Positions 1 through 16,169 of a stretch of 64,000 nt of DNA are shown one piece after another. This stretch comes from Sinohyriopsis cumingii (Eukaryota > Mollusca > Bivalvia > Unionida > Unionidae), in NCBI GenBank assembly GCA_028554795.2, contig CM068827.1, forward strand, positions 74,900,244 through 74,964,243, read 5' to 3'. The first letter of the stretch is position 1. Each line of letters opens with the position of its first letter. The translations under genes and the position numbers were made by a program. The notes under the pieces were generated by a model. It had not been told where the DNA came from and did no database searches. It was given only the letters and a program-made list of their open reading frames with translations.

Positions 1-2479
1 GGATACAAAATGCATGTCTTCAGGAAATGCGCATAGACTATAAAACTGAAGGCAAACAAAAGAGACTGTTTACCTAACGTTTGTAGATAAATCTTTAACA
101 AACAAAAGCCAGGAAAACGTATCTCAAGGAATGGAGAGAAGTTTGAAACCGAAAGGTTGATGGAATATTTAGAGAAAAATATATAGAATACTGTGTATCT
201 GACTCCAAAGCAGCGCATTTTATAGAAAGACTAAATACAACTCTTAATGCGAGAATATGGCAAATAAAATCTCTCAAAATAAAACGAGAAAATGGGTAAA
301 TATGTTACCTGACCTTCTAGAAGTAGGCAGCAATTCGTATAACAGATAGCTAGATATTCTGCCAAATGCCAGCTACCCCCAAATATATTTCTGAAATAAG
401 GTGAACATATTTTTTTACTTGAAAATTGATAACCGTGTAGCGCTTAAATATACACTACTGATAACTCAAGATTTAAAAGCAAGTAAGAAATTTAGGTTAC
501 CCTCTTATATTTAAACTATAAGACAAGCACGGAGTTAATACTGAGGGAAACTTTCACGATGCGGAGTTATTTGTGTACGACAGACAAGGTGACTTCTTTC
601 AGGTTTTTTTAAACTCCGAAACAACGAACGGTTAAAATTTGTCTTAGTTGGGAGCCCTATGCAATAATTATGTCCCTAAACGAAATGGAACATATTAAAT
701 TGGTTGCTCATTAAATCCAATGAGTATTCTGGAGAACTGATATTGTAACACATATTATTATGAAATAATACCACTTAAAATGTCTTAAGGCGGTAATATA
801 ACATTTTAGACAGTAAAATAATGTACACTATATAGAGACAGATAATATTGAATGTTTCTGGTTATAAATTTGCAGCCTAATAATGGCAAAAATGTGAAAT
901 AATATTATAAATGATTTTGAGGAAAACTGGTTTAGATTCAACAAGTTTATAAAGTTAATAAGCTTGAACGGACAAAGATATATTTAAGAAATGGTGATCT
1001 GAAAGCTTTAGTTCATGTATTTGGATAAATGATTGTAGAGAAAACAAGGTTTAGGGTCATATGCAAATAATTTAAATAATTTAAACCGATGAACTTAATG
1101 TATATTACAAATAGTGGCCAAAAACGACGATTTTTCAAATGGAAAGCCGAAACACAGTCAACAAAAGTTGTAAAGATAGTGCCACTATTATTAAGTCGAA
1201 CTGTAGTTATTAAAAATTAATCCGCGAGCTAAAGCTTTACAAAGAGGATGTTTTATTCGATCATAAAGAATAACATTTAAGAATGTAAATGTAATTTAGA
1301 AAATAGTACTATAAAATGGTGAAATACCAGAAGTACTAAAATCTGAAGGGAGAGGATTAAAGCCTATTCTAATTTTCTGACGACGTTACCAGAAATAAAT
1401 TGAATTAGTATATGCTCATTTTACTCTCCGGTAACTTTACATTGTCAGAGTCGTTCAATATTTTACGATATTGCACACCTTCATATTTTATTCACGTTCA
1501 TAAAGGAACTACTTTCTATTCTAAACAAGCAATAGATGCATACGCCTGCACATTTGATTTGTAAACAAATCATGTACACTCTCGTAGTCGACGCTTTACG
1601 TTTTGGTTGATTAAATTTATTTCTGAATGAAGTAAAGCAGAGGTTTCGTGGACTTTCACATTCCAGTAGCTTTGGCATATTCCGCGTTAACTTTTTTGAT
1701 ACAATGTTTCGGATTTAGATTACTTATACAGTTGACGCCAGAAAGGGTCCTTACAAATAACATACAAGTGACAAGGGATAAGCTGTCTTCTTTAGCTGGT
1801 AATAAGAATTGCAAAATAAATATACTTACAGTTTTACATCATGAATTTCCTCAAAATGTACTTTCTCAGTTCTGCAAATCCAAATTACATGAGCCATGTC
1901 ATAGGTTCTCAATCTTGATTACACATTTCGAAATTGTACTATACTTTCGAATATAAGTGCAATTACATCCTCCTTACTGCACTCAAAATGAAAAAAGCAT
2001 TAAATTCCATAGCGTCCTTTTGATAACTGCAATTGAAAGGCGTCATATTTTTCCCACATTATCATTTCTAACATTCAATGACAGAAAAAACACATTTGCA
2101 GATGCTAACACACTTCTCCCTCGCTTCTTCAATCCGATGTATTTCATGTGGAATTGTCACATATAAATGCAGTCCATAATCACGAAATTTCGTAGAATCG
2201 AAAACAATACCAAAATCTATTCATTCCAGATCAAATGGAAAAGTTGATGCAATGCGCATTAATTGACAATATGAGTCCAAATTTCAATTTTAACTTGACA
2301 CCCCGTTTTCTTTCGAAAGTTATGTCGAGCGCGCGACTAAGTTCAAATTTATCTGGGCGGAGTTATGTGCGCAGTAATAATGATTTAGTTTGGAATACGG
2401 CATACATTCAGTTACTTTGTTTCTTGTGGTGTATTTTGTTCATATAATTAAACATTAGGTAGAATAAGAAAATGAGCAT
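1..2479. other. AT-rich stretch, no gene recognised
   Basis: No motif, repeat or splice structure stands out. Open stretches at 1648-1956, 1957-2166 and 2235-2447 on the plus strand are short, low in complexity of codon use and match no family I know. Probably intergenic or intronic. Confidence 0.5.
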
Positions 2480-2615
2480 ATAATAAAAAGGTTACTGCAT
2501 TTGCACGGGAAAATATAAGCTCGTTTTGTCGGATAGTTATACTGCACTCCCAAGGTCGTGCAGTCTTTACACCCGAAAAACTCGTTCATATTTTCCCATA
2601 CAAATGCAATAACTT
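2480..2615. repeat. Foldback (MITE-like) hairpin 1
   Basis: The left arm at about 2493-2527 (contains GCATTTGCACGGGAAAATAT) pairs with the right arm at about 2576-2611 (ATATTTTCCCATACAAATGC). An inner hairpin ACTGCAC/GTGCAGT lies at 2541-2547 and 2558-2564. Arms are roughly 80-85% identical, so this is an old element. There is no coding capacity. It is consistent with a non-autonomous DNA transposon or other foldback repeat; no convincing target-site duplication was found. Confidence 0.55.
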
Positions 2616-3640
2616 ATAAGTATTAACCAACTGAAAAATAAGATAATGTTGTGAAACTCATTTTATTAGGCGCTAACGAAATATATAATCAAGGCAGGAG
2701 ATAATGGCATTAATCAAGACATTTCTCTTTGTAACTTTTAATTTGTTTTCAATTTAAACCATGTTTATCGAAAGTAGTAAGTAGATAAGTTGAAGATATT
2801 GAGCGCAGTAAAACTCAAGCTAGACATGCCAAGTACACTCGGTAACTAAATTATTGTGTACGCTTTAAAATAAAGAAATAGGATGTTATCCATATCGTAA
2901 ATTGAGGTTGTATGTTAGGTAAGGAATGAAACAAAGAATGATCCGCGTATATTTTTTTTCAAGATTAATGTATAAAATCTTATATGAAACTGAAAAACAA
3001 AAACAATCAAAGACTGTGAGAAAGATTTCTTTAAACTGATGAATTATGGTGTGTTTGGTAAGCAAATCGAACGTGTAGTTAAGAGAATGCAAGTTACTGT
3101 ACGTACCAACGAAGAGAAATACTGACCCATCAAAAAGATATTTTTTCTACAAGGAAAAAACCCCACAAAAGTTACTGCCTTAGTTAATTTCAAGAACGAA
3201 CAATTTATGAACAATTTCAATTTTTGGAAGTTTGCTTGTGCTAGATTTACGCAGATTACATAGTTTCTACAGTAACATTAGGAAAATAATATAGTGATAA
3301 AATAAAACTTGCATTTAATAAATAGAAACTTCTAATGTGTTTAGGTAGAGGTTATATAATGATATCAAAGAAAACATTTTTATGATGGAACTGACTATCA
3401 AAATGTTTGGTGTTCCTGAAAAGAAATGATAAGATACCGTTACATTTTAAAAATGAATCGGATGGTGAACAAAGACAAGCAGCATGCAGTCGAACGAGTA
3501 AGCTAAATTTGTTTAAAACTGACATAGATGAAACGATGTGCGTAATAGAATCAAAAGAGAAGTAATATAAACTAATTTAAAATTAAAAACTATCAACGAT
3601 TGGCTATTTAACCAAGATATAAATTGGATAAGGCAAATGA
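2616..3640. other. AT-rich stretch, nothing recognised
   Basis: No repeat, coding or RNA signature was seen. The minus-strand open stretch at 2886-3092 is short and unrecognised. Confidence 0.45.
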
Positions 3641-3744
3641 GACAAGGAAATCCCAGTCAAGGGATTACATTATTTGTCTCCCCACGAGGCTTGCCGAGGG
3701 GGGGGGGACATACAATGTAACCCCGCGACTGGGATTTCTTTGTC
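3641..3744. repeat. Foldback (MITE-like) hairpin 2 with G10 run
   Basis: The left arm at 3641-3683 (begins GACAAGGAAATCCCAGTC) is the imperfect reverse complement of about 3698-3744 (ends GACTGGGATTTCTTTGTC). The right arm carries a run of ten G facing CCCC of the left arm. The loop holds ACGAGGCTTGCC. The region is clearly richer in GC than its surroundings. It has no coding role; a short palindromic mobile element is the best reading. Confidence 0.55.
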
Positions 3745-4299
3745 AAGGTCAAAACAATAACGTACATTCTTTCTCTCACCCAATAGTGTCCTTTAAAGTA
3801 AACAAGAACTTCTCACTTTTGCATTATAGTTCACGCACAAATGTTTACATGCGGTGCATTAATACAAATATGTTGATCAGGACTGTGGCGTGACCGTGTC
3901 ATCCGAAGTACACAGATTTTATGTGTGAGCCAAACAAATAACAACACAAAACGTTGGATAGTATAGAGGTATTATCATATTTATTATATGGATGTTATAT
4001 GAAATCAACAATATATAGCTAATATTTATTACAAGAAAATGTTTCATTTTCATCAGTTCCAGTTTGGACAATTATATTGTAAATAATGGAACGATATTAG
4101 TCCCTAACCTCTGTTTTAGTAGTATGGGCTATTATTATAACGAGAAGTTAAATGTATCATAAGTGTCCGTACTTGGGTTATTCACAGGTAATTAGTGATC
4201 TGTGTTACTATATGTAACTCTTCTTTTCTTTGGAAGAGGTGAAACTGTTTGTGCCATACCTGTGTTGTCCTTACTAATGATTGTAAAATTACCCCCGTG
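3745..4299. other. No gene recognised
   Basis: Ordinary AT-rich sequence between a foldback repeat and a possible TATA box. Nothing specific was seen. Confidence 0.4.
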
Positions 4300-4471
4300 T
4301 ATAAAAGATCCTCCAAATACGGACCCTAGCGGATAACTATGTGCGAAACTTTGAATTTCACAGATTCTTTGAAAATTTATTTTTCGTGTTGGAAATGTGG
4401 CAAGCGCTACAGTGAAATTTGTTTATGGACTAATGTGTTGACGAATAAATGATTCCTTCTGGCTGGTAAGT
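4300..4471 (+). promoter_or_regulatory. Possible TATA promoter and short 5' exon with splice donor
   Basis: TATAAAAG lies at 4300-4307 in GTGTATAAAAGATCC. About 165 bases downstream, GGCTG|GTAAGTGC places a consensus splice donor at 4466. An ATG at 4450 would give only six codons before the donor, so a spliced untranslated leader is as likely. In a sequence this AT-rich, TATA-like strings are common, so the pairing could be chance. No downstream exon was identified. Confidence 0.15.
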
Positions 4472-4634
4472 GCATTATTTGTCATTAAATATTGATTTAA
4501 CTGGGGAACAATAGATGTATGGATGTGCTTAATACAAATTAGAATAATGCATGTTTGATATAACACATTTCTGGCTGTTACTAAGTTTTCCGTAGTTGTT
4601 AAGAGCGTTGGTAAGCTATGACGTATGTAGGTCT

Positions 4635-4915
4635 ATAGTCTATGTGCATGGATCAGTGTTTTTGTCTTAGTTCATTTTACACAGCATTGAGAATTTTATC
4701 CTATCTGTAGCACAATCAATTTTCAGGTCAGCGTCATTAAATGTAGCAAACAGTAAATTGTTTCACACGAAGTATTTAAAACTAGTTAGGTAGCTTTAGC
4801 TACATTTAATGACGCTGACCTGAAAATGTATTGACCTATGCCTGCATGTAGGATAAAATTTACTGTGATGTGTGGAACGAACTAGCATAATATCAAAACG
4901 CTCGACATCGTATGC
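4635..4915. repeat. Foldback (MITE-like) element 3, about 280 bp
   Basis: The core arms are perfect for 29 bp: 4719-4747 (TTTTCAGGTCAGCGTCATTA within) against 4799-4827. Outer arms continue with mismatches: AATTTTATCCTA at 4692-4703 pairs with TAGGATAAAATT at 4849-4860, and CTTAGTTCATTTTACACAGC pairs with the region near 4870-4890. The long imperfect inverted repeat with a perfect core and a 51-bp loop suits a non-autonomous DNA transposon. The perfect core inside decayed outer arms may reflect gene conversion between arms. Confidence 0.6.
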
Positions 4916-8433
<3,518 letters not shown>

Positions 8434-8562
8434 AAAACTATGTACAGTCCTGTGTTTAACTTTTTATAGAAAATATTAGAGAAAAAATATTTAATGTAAA
8501 CCGGCATTCATAAAAACATTATTATTAGATGAATAAGTCTAAATAAAAATTATCCGAAAGTA
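8434..8562. repeat. Dispersed repeat R1, copy 1
   Basis: This stretch starts AAAACTATGTACAGTCCTGT and ends near AGATGAATAAGTCT. It recurs in the same orientation at 14384-14526 with point changes and one expanded A-run. It has no coding content. It is an unclassified dispersed repeat. Confidence 0.7.
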
Positions 8563-8607
8563 TTCACAACTGCGTTAAAAGCATAACCTTTCATTTATAC
8601 ATACAGA

Positions 8608-8654
8608 CGTACGTACGTACGTACGTGCATACATGCATACATGCATACATACAT
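8608..8654. repeat. ACGT/ACAT tetranucleotide microsatellite
   Basis: Units run from (ACGT)n to (GCAT)(ACAT)n without a break, a compound tetranucleotide array. Confidence 0.9.
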
Positions 8655-9928
8655 AACGTGTAATACGTGACGTATTATCTTAGGTATTACCACTTGAAAC
8701 ATTTTTTTAAGATTTTATGCTACTTGGAGTATGTATAACACAATTATTCTTTTCATTAGAATGTGTAACAGATTATAGTGATTTTATTTGTTTTGTGGGT
8801 TTTTCGTGGTTGTGAGTGGTCACAGATGTTACGATATGTTACCACTATCTATTTAATAATCTAAAGTTTAGAACTTGTTTGCACGGGTGGTTTGCTGGCC
8901 ATTCTCTCTGTTCAGAGGGCTGGTAAAAACAATTATTGAATTAATTAGTCTATATTTTTCTAATACCCAATAAGGAAGAGTAGAAGGATAAAGAGAAAAA
9001 GAATTTACAAATTATTTATATTTGGAACACCGAAGTCTATTTTCTTATCCTTTCATTTGGCTAGTTGAGTAACTGCAGTTTTCATTGGAGTCATTACATT
9101 CTATGACAATTTCTATGTTATTGATATGCCCTATTATTTTTTAACATTTATCTATTAGATAAAATAATGAAATTATGCAACAAGTTCATGTGACTCCCAA
9201 AGCATTCAAAATTTCCCCATAATCATAATTGATGACCTTGACCGGATTATGCGACATGTATTTAATGTTAATGCAGTTGTGTGTTATCTCTGTTATCAAA
9301 AGAGAAATAAATTAGTTTGCACAATTATTATCAAGTTTTGCAACTGAAACAGGTAAAATAGTGTCCTCCTCTTAATACTAAGTTATTTTTGTCTTTTTTC
9401 ATTTACATTTGAAGTCTCTTTCTTACAGAGTAATAAATCGTTTTTTTTTTTTCACTTACCATTAATCTAAGATAAATTATAATTCACTTGCAGTTATAAT
9501 GTTCAAAGTTGATAAAGTTTAAAGATTTATGATTTCATTATTTGGAAGGCATAATAATGTGCCATTTATTTCGGGTGAAACAAAATGTGTTTTTGCTTCA
9601 GTTTTTTTTTTAAAAAAAAAAGTTCATTACAATATTTGGTTCATTTGATTTCCATCCTAGCGGATATCTAACCACTCAGTTTAAAAACAAGTTTTAAAGC
9701 TCGCAAAACTATGATCTTCCCATGCTGATGATGAAAGCATATCGATGAAAATAATAACGCAGCCTGGATTCGATACACTAAATGACAGACATCAGTAAAA
9801 CATATGTTAGCTATTGATGATCGTGTCCTGCTACTTTAGTTTCACTTCAGTAAAATGGATTAATGTAACGTGTAAGTCAATTGTTCCTGTAACCATTGCC
9901 GTACATCTTGCAGACATAAAATGTTTGG
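8655..9928. other. No gene recognised
   Basis: AT-rich sequence with homopolymer T and A tracts (for example T8 next to A9 near 9603-9620). Nothing else was seen. Confidence 0.45.
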
Positions 9929-10127
9929 TGCCCCGAGTGGGCCAGTGGTGTCAAGCGGTCGCCACTGTCATCTCACATCGATCGGCATGGATTCGAGACT
10001 CGGGCTCGGCCAATGTGGGTATATGAGAGAGTTTGCTAGTAGTTTACCGCGGGTGGCTGTCCTGCATAACCAACCGATCGTGTATTGAAACTGGCGTTGA
10101 ATCCACTACAACAACGGCAACAACAAT
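9929..10127 (+). mobile_element. tRNA-derived SINE, copy A (diverged, internally deleted)
   Basis: The head reads TGCCCCGAGTGGGCCAGTGG with a B-box-like GATTCGAGACT, followed by CTCGGGCTCGGCCAATGTGG and a tail with AACAACGGCAACAACAA. It aligns along its length with copies B (25.4 kb) and C (42.9 kb), but lacks about 45 bases of the conserved central block (the TTTCCGGGGTTTTCCCGGG part). Flanks share TGTTTGG (9922-9928 and 10135-10141), a possible short target-site duplication. It is the oldest of the three copies by sequence decay. Confidence 0.8.
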
Positions 10128-13100
10128 GAAGAACTGTTTGGTTTTGGCATCACTATAGCAATTGTTTTAACTCCTTTGTAGCCAGTGGTATAAGCAGCGT
10201 GTAATGAGCGATGACTAAAAGTCTCTCGTGTTGGTGTTGATGCCACTGCTCAGTAGCTTAGCCAGTGCTTGATACTTGTTTTATATACTGTAGTTCGTGT
10301 AGTATTTTGGATTGCGATACAGAAAGTTTCCGACTACCACAAGACATAGACATAATTATCAGTTTTACGATTACCATTGTATTACTTCATTTTCACTACT
10401 ATACATTCTTTTTTTTATTCTTTTTTTCTGTTGAAGAGGGCATAAACCCTCACAAAATATGCTTAGCTGTTTTATATGATGTTTGCTGATGAACAGTTGA
10501 AAGGCCTGCAATAAATGTCCGTAGCAAAGACAATTTCTAGTTTTGCTGACAAATTTGTTCAATCCGTTAACGATTGTAACTTTGTTGTAATTGTGACATC
10601 AAAGTGAGATTAGACTTATAAAGTAATGGTAGAAACTCGTTATTCGATGGAGTTCCATGTGTCGTTTATAACTAACTATATGTTAATGTTCGACCTTCCA
10701 TAAGATACAAATATGATGTCCTTCCCGGAAAGTGTGTCAATTCTTTTGCATATGTAGGACAATCGATTCTAACAAAAAAGACAACCACTTTCAACAAAGG
10801 TCATATCAGCATATATATAAATATAACGAGCATTAATTTTTCTTGTAACTTGTTGGGATTTTCCTTTTCATTATTTCTCGAAGGGCCTGACGATGTTTTC
10901 CTAATCCCTATTTTCGTTTCCGAGTCAGATGAATCCTTCCTTTCAAAACGTTCATACAACATTCACAGACGGTATCGATGAATTTTAGTAGTTATATTTT
11001 GACTGTTTCATTTTCGCATTAGAGTATTGAGGTTGGAAAGTACTGAAACAAGTAGGTGCTATTTGCGTTCTCTAAGGACTGAATCCTGTCAGTTCATGTT
11101 CGGACATATCCACTACATTTTATAACATGCCTGTTGTCTTGTACGTCTGTGTAAGGAGAGATAGTCACGAACAGCCACGAGAGAAAATAAAGACGTCGAT
11201 AAAGTAGAATTGGTATCCGATTTCCGTTTTACATTAGATGTGGAAACACTGGATTTAGATTTAGCTGGCATCATCATTATCGGATCATGAGTATCGGAGA
11301 CGGTTACACAGCGAGGTATTCGTAAATAGTTGCGCGAACCAGCGGAAGTACCTCTCTTGAGGTAGTTCTTCTCTTTGGGGATTTCGTTTTCGTGTGTGAA
11401 CTTACTGTCACTCTCTGTATTGTCTGTAGTTAGGTTGTTCTATTTTTAGCACGAGAATCCACTCTCAAACGTTAAGGAATAATTACATTACCAAAGATCC
11501 ACTTCCACATGGTTTTGAAATAATTATGTTTTTGTGTGCGTTTCGATTGAAATGTTAATGATATCTTAAAACATTTGGTATTCTCTCAAAGTAAGCTATC
11601 TTAATACTAGTTTGAGACTAGTTTCTAACACATAGGAACACACGTGTATTTCTTTTGCGACTGATGGCAATTGTGCACTAATCACTTTGGCAGGAGGATG
11701 AGATTGAAAGGAACTCGTGTCTGAATACTGTCAGAAATAAAGGAAACACGTCGTACTTTTCAAAGGATGTATTCTTCCATGATCAAGAATTAATTGTCCC
11801 AATTGTCCACAAAAACGTGTTAGAATATCTACATTGGTTTGACAGCATTTCAACCATACTTCTGAAAAATCAAAAACATCAGAGGAGTTAGTTTGTTCCC
11901 AAGTAGACAGTTTCTAGTCGCTGTTTTCATGCCGACATAGTCATAATCATGAACATTAGGCAAATTTGGAATCACAGAGAGTATATTTCCTTTAGAGCAA
12001 ATCATAGCTTCCAGCCAAATTCTGTCATTCCAAACGTTTTTGACATTCTAGCAAAAGTCACGGCCATATAACTTACGGAATCTTTAAAGTATACATTTCC
12101 CCCCTTATATCCAAATGATTTTCGTTCCATTTAATGTGGTTGCTGGAATTTCAGTTACTTATTCTGAATAATTAATGTTGAAAAATAAGTTGTCCGTCAT
12201 GCCTGTAGCGTATTCATGGCACGTCCCGCAACAATGTGCTTCCTCCTCGATCTAAGGTTCGTCTGTGGGGTCTAAAATAAACGCAGTAACATGAATGCGA
12301 GTACGAAACATCGATATTGATGCAAGAAACAAGGTTCGTGTATTCACTTATTTCAACCGGGATGAGCCGGTTGTCACTGTAAATTCTAGTCTTTTCTGAG
12401 CATTGAAAATTAGAAAGAAACACAATAGGATCCTGTTAATTTGTTTTGTTCTGGTAGTCATTGGACAATTCCTCGAGTTCGTTGTTATAGGTAGGCCTAC
12501 CGTTGATGATTTCACTAGCTGACTTGTCACAAAAAGACATCTTTTCTTTCCCGCTCAAATGTATGACATTTTGTGATTTGTCTGGGCATGATTTCCATGC
12601 GGAATACACCGTCCATAATTCGCAAGCACTGTTGTCTTCGTGAAATTATATGGCTCATTGCATGTTGAACGGACGAATGTTCGCATCAAAGTTGAGCATC
12701 ATATTATGGTTTGACCTTCGGGAACGCAAGGTGTGGATACTAGACAGCTAATATATCTCTCGACAAAAAATATGATGCTGGATATGCAAAATCCTTGGTC
12801 ACATTTGCAATAGTAAATGCATCCAGAAAATGCTTTCACGCTTGTAATTATAGAGGGGGTTTACCACCATAATTATATGCGCGTATTTTCAAATATTCTG
12901 TGATGCAAGCTGTAAATGGCTGCTTGCAAGTGCTTAGATTTACTTTCCTTCTGCGTCATTATATCTTGCAATCTGCCAACTACTGAAATGATTATGTAGT
13001 TTGTCGTATTGCAAATGCTATGTATGTTGATACAAGTTTTAATATTCTACTTATAAACTTGCTATATCACAAGTTACACATATTGCACCTTCTAAAATCA

Positions 13101-14383
13101 TGATTATAATGTAGCATCAAGCACGTTCCAAGTTAGTCTCACGGAAGTTAGCTTCAAATAATGCCTCGTAATGACAACAGATGGCGCTGTGACACGTAAA
13201 TTTCTTTCAGTGCGACTACTCCCCTAACCCTAGCAACAAGAGAGTATGCAACTTTACGGCATGTTTGGGCGTCTTATTTAAAAAATTTGAATTATAATAC
13301 CGCATTACAGTCAGCTGATTTCTCAGAATATAAACATTCGGAAGAGAGGTGGCCTGCAAGAAGCACAAAATAAATTAAGTGTATCAAATTGTATACAATT
13401 AGATGCATTTACACAATGTTATATTTCCACCCCAGTTTTATTTGGACTTTGTGTGGGTGTAATTTAGCGCTACCGCAGAATAGGGTAGCCGCTTACAAGC
13501 AAGGTTTAAGGACGTAATTTGTATATATAATCTCATTCACAATGTTATCAATTAAGAGGATGTTTATTATTTTAAAGTAATACAGTGCAAGTTCTGCTTT
13601 TTGCATCAGTATATATAGGCGTGGATGATTATGCAATAGACAGCAAGTATTGTCACTAGTTGTCTGTGACATGTATCTCATATCTCCAGTTTCATTTTAA
13701 ATCTCCAATTCCAATACAAAAGCAAAAGGACATCACATACAAAACATATATTGAAGCATAGCTATATCCTACAAAATTATGAACTTATTTCATTACATAA
13801 GATAATGAATTCTAACAGTGTAAAATATATTTTCTGTATCTTAACATTAAGAACATTTCCGTTCATTTATGAGATGCTTTTTTACACAGATACCAAACTG
13901 GAAATACATTTATTATTATTTAAAATTGTATGCATCTACATATGAGGCGATATTTATAGTACAGATAAGTCGATTGATTGTAAGGTACTCCACTGACAAA
14001 ACATAAGACTCCTTTGGTAGCAATTATTAAAAATATAATATGTTTAATATAAAGAACGTTGTTACCGCTACCAGTAACCATCTCAATTTGTTTTTATTAT
14101 TACTGTTACAAAAAGTACAGATTTTTACATGTATCATCACAGATGGGATTGCTTTCTGTTAGAAGAGTAAGACCCCCGCATGATTATTTTTAAAACTTTA
14201 AAAAGCTTTTAAGTTTATTCACAGCTCATGCTGTTGTAGCATTTATACCCACCCCACCCCCGCATAAATATCTTCATTGTCTGTGATTTGATCATTTTGT
14301 TATCCTGTTTAAAGTATAAGTTAATAATGTCATGACACAAAACATATGAGCACAAAACAACTATGCAATAAAGCAAAATAAAT
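10128..14383. other. 4.3-kb stretch without a recognisable gene
   Basis: Read on both strands, this contains only short unrecognised open frames (10265-10489 plus; 10371-10562, 12214-12530 and 13493-13681 minus). A 16-bp string ATGACAACAGATGGCG near 13168 recurs near 19210. No transposon protein motifs or RNA gene features were found. Confidence 0.4.
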
Positions 14384-14526
14384 AAAACTATGTACAGTCC
14401 TGTGTTCAACTTTATCGGAAATATTAGAGAAAAATATATATTTAATGTAAATTAGCATTTATGAAAAAAAAAAAAAAAAAAAAAAAAAACAATATTATCA
14501 GATGAATAGTTTTAATCAGAAATCAT
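14384..14526. repeat. Dispersed repeat R1, copy 2, with A26 run
   Basis: The second copy of the repeat at 8434-8562, in direct orientation. Shared strings include ACTATGTACAGTCCTGTGTT and ATATTAGAGAAAAA. A run of 26 A (14464-14489) replaces a short A-tract of copy 1. Confidence 0.7.
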
Positions 14527-15034
14527 ACAGGTAGGCAAATATAAGGAAAAAATACCTGGATTGTCTTTTTGCATTCTTCTTATTGATCTTTTTGCCGATC
14601 CCTTCTGTTTTTCACTTTCACATGAATAAGACATGAATAAAGACACGCTTTTAACATAAAATGGTTTTTGGATTGGACAAACACTCATAGTTGCAAATTC
14701 TTAGGAATCAAAACTGTAAATTCTGTATTGGCCGAGAAACATTTCCCTTCGTATATCACATACATTTGTAAATTAAGCCTCAAGAACAGATAAGTTATAT
14801 TCCCTAGTGACTGTTCCAAGAATTAATTTTTAAAACAAACATTCAATTACTGCATCCGTATTCAACATAGACACTGTACAAAAATGCTCTCTTTTTGAAA
14901 AAATTTCTGAGATCAACAAAGTAAGTTGTTTGCACTTGCTACGAGCAAATATCAATAAAAAAAAATACATTTACTAATTTGTAAGTTACGATCCTTTATC
15001 CTTCCAAAATTAATATATTTATGAATCTGAGGTT
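14527..15034. other. No gene recognised
   Basis: AT-rich sequence. Weak similarity to the flank of the 24.1-kb copy suggests that the dispersed repeat R2 may begin as early as about 14940. Confidence 0.35.
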
Positions 15035-15910
15035 ACATGTTTAGGCTCGAATAAACAGTAACACAAGAAAGAATGAAAACAACAAGCTTTGAAAAATATA
15101 ACAAACAATTTATTTACTTGGAAAAATACTGTGAATTTTTTTGTAAAAAAATAACTTACGGTTTCCAGAATCAAATCCACAAATAATCCATGAAATTTTT
15201 TTAGAAGTCCTAATAATAAAATGTTCTAAAAAATTCAAGTTCGATTCCCGACGAAGAATCCATGATGGAAGACGATGACGTATGCTGTAATTGTACTGTG
15301 ATGAAGTCTACAGTTCCTTGTAGAAACACAATAATTAATCCTCCGGTTTAGGAAATCCTAATAAAGTTTTTAAGAAACGTCTTTGTTCACACATTCTGTA
15401 TGAGCACACTTATATTTCCAGGAAAGCAATTAATACTTTTGGATCCGAATGATCTGGAGACAAATTAGCATAAGACTCGAAAACTGCCTACAGACACTTT
15501 CCAGCGTAACGTAAAAGCCCAAAACTGAGAAATTCTTATCATAACATCTGTATTAAACCATAACTACTGCGTAAAACAGATGCCCGTATGAGGGTCACGT
15601 AATCATATACTGAACCTCGTCGAAATTACTTACTTGTTAAAAATTACGCACACCAAGTGTGGCCTTGAGTACCACCAATCATGTTTCACTCTAGAAAAGA
15701 AATAAAAAAAAATTGTTTACCGGTTCTGAATCAGGTCAGGAACTAGGTCAACTATTATTCGCTATTAACGTTGTTTACGTCTTTAGAAAACTCTGAACTC
15801 TATACTGGACAACTTCACTTGGCATGTAATAGAAAAAATTTAAAACTAACAAACAAAGAATTAAATTGAAATAAATATATCTTATATCAGATATACGTAA
15901 CAATGAACCT
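15035..15910 (+). repeat. Dispersed repeat R2, copy 1 (about 0.9 kb)
   Basis: This segment recurs in opposite orientation at 23155-24130. The best block, 15039-15090, matches 24061-24112 at 51 of 52 positions on the reverse strand. Further colinear blocks follow around 15130-15260 (CGACGAAGAAT), 15310-15350 (CCTTGTAGAAA, CCGGTTT), 15415 (GAGCACAC, TTTCCAG), 15590 (GGGTCACGTA) and 15830-15900 (AAATTGAAATAAATATAT). Copy 1 has about 45 extra bases near 15270. A B-box-like GTTCGATTCC sits at 15238, but there is no A box. No coding motif was recognised, so the class is unknown. Confidence 0.75.
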
Positions 15911-16169
15911 GAGATGACATTTTTAATTTGGCATGTTATCCCTAATAGATGTGCATTGGAACAATGGATAAGGAACGTTCCATAATTTAAAAGACTTAAT
16001 CACTCAGCAGAGAGAGAGAAAAATTCATAATTAAATTAGTTTCTTCACACAATAATATAAACCACAAGGCAATTTCTGCTTGCAATTGTAAGATATCTGA
16101 GCAGAAAGAAGCAGCTACTTTATAGCATGCATGATATTTTAATGTGAGTTATAGGCCCCCAAATATTAT

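Noticed and set aside
11350-11380. let-7-like TGAGGTAGT string
   Set aside because: The bases after the seed do not match let-7, and the local fold is only a 6-bp stem with a 4-base loop, not a miRNA precursor.
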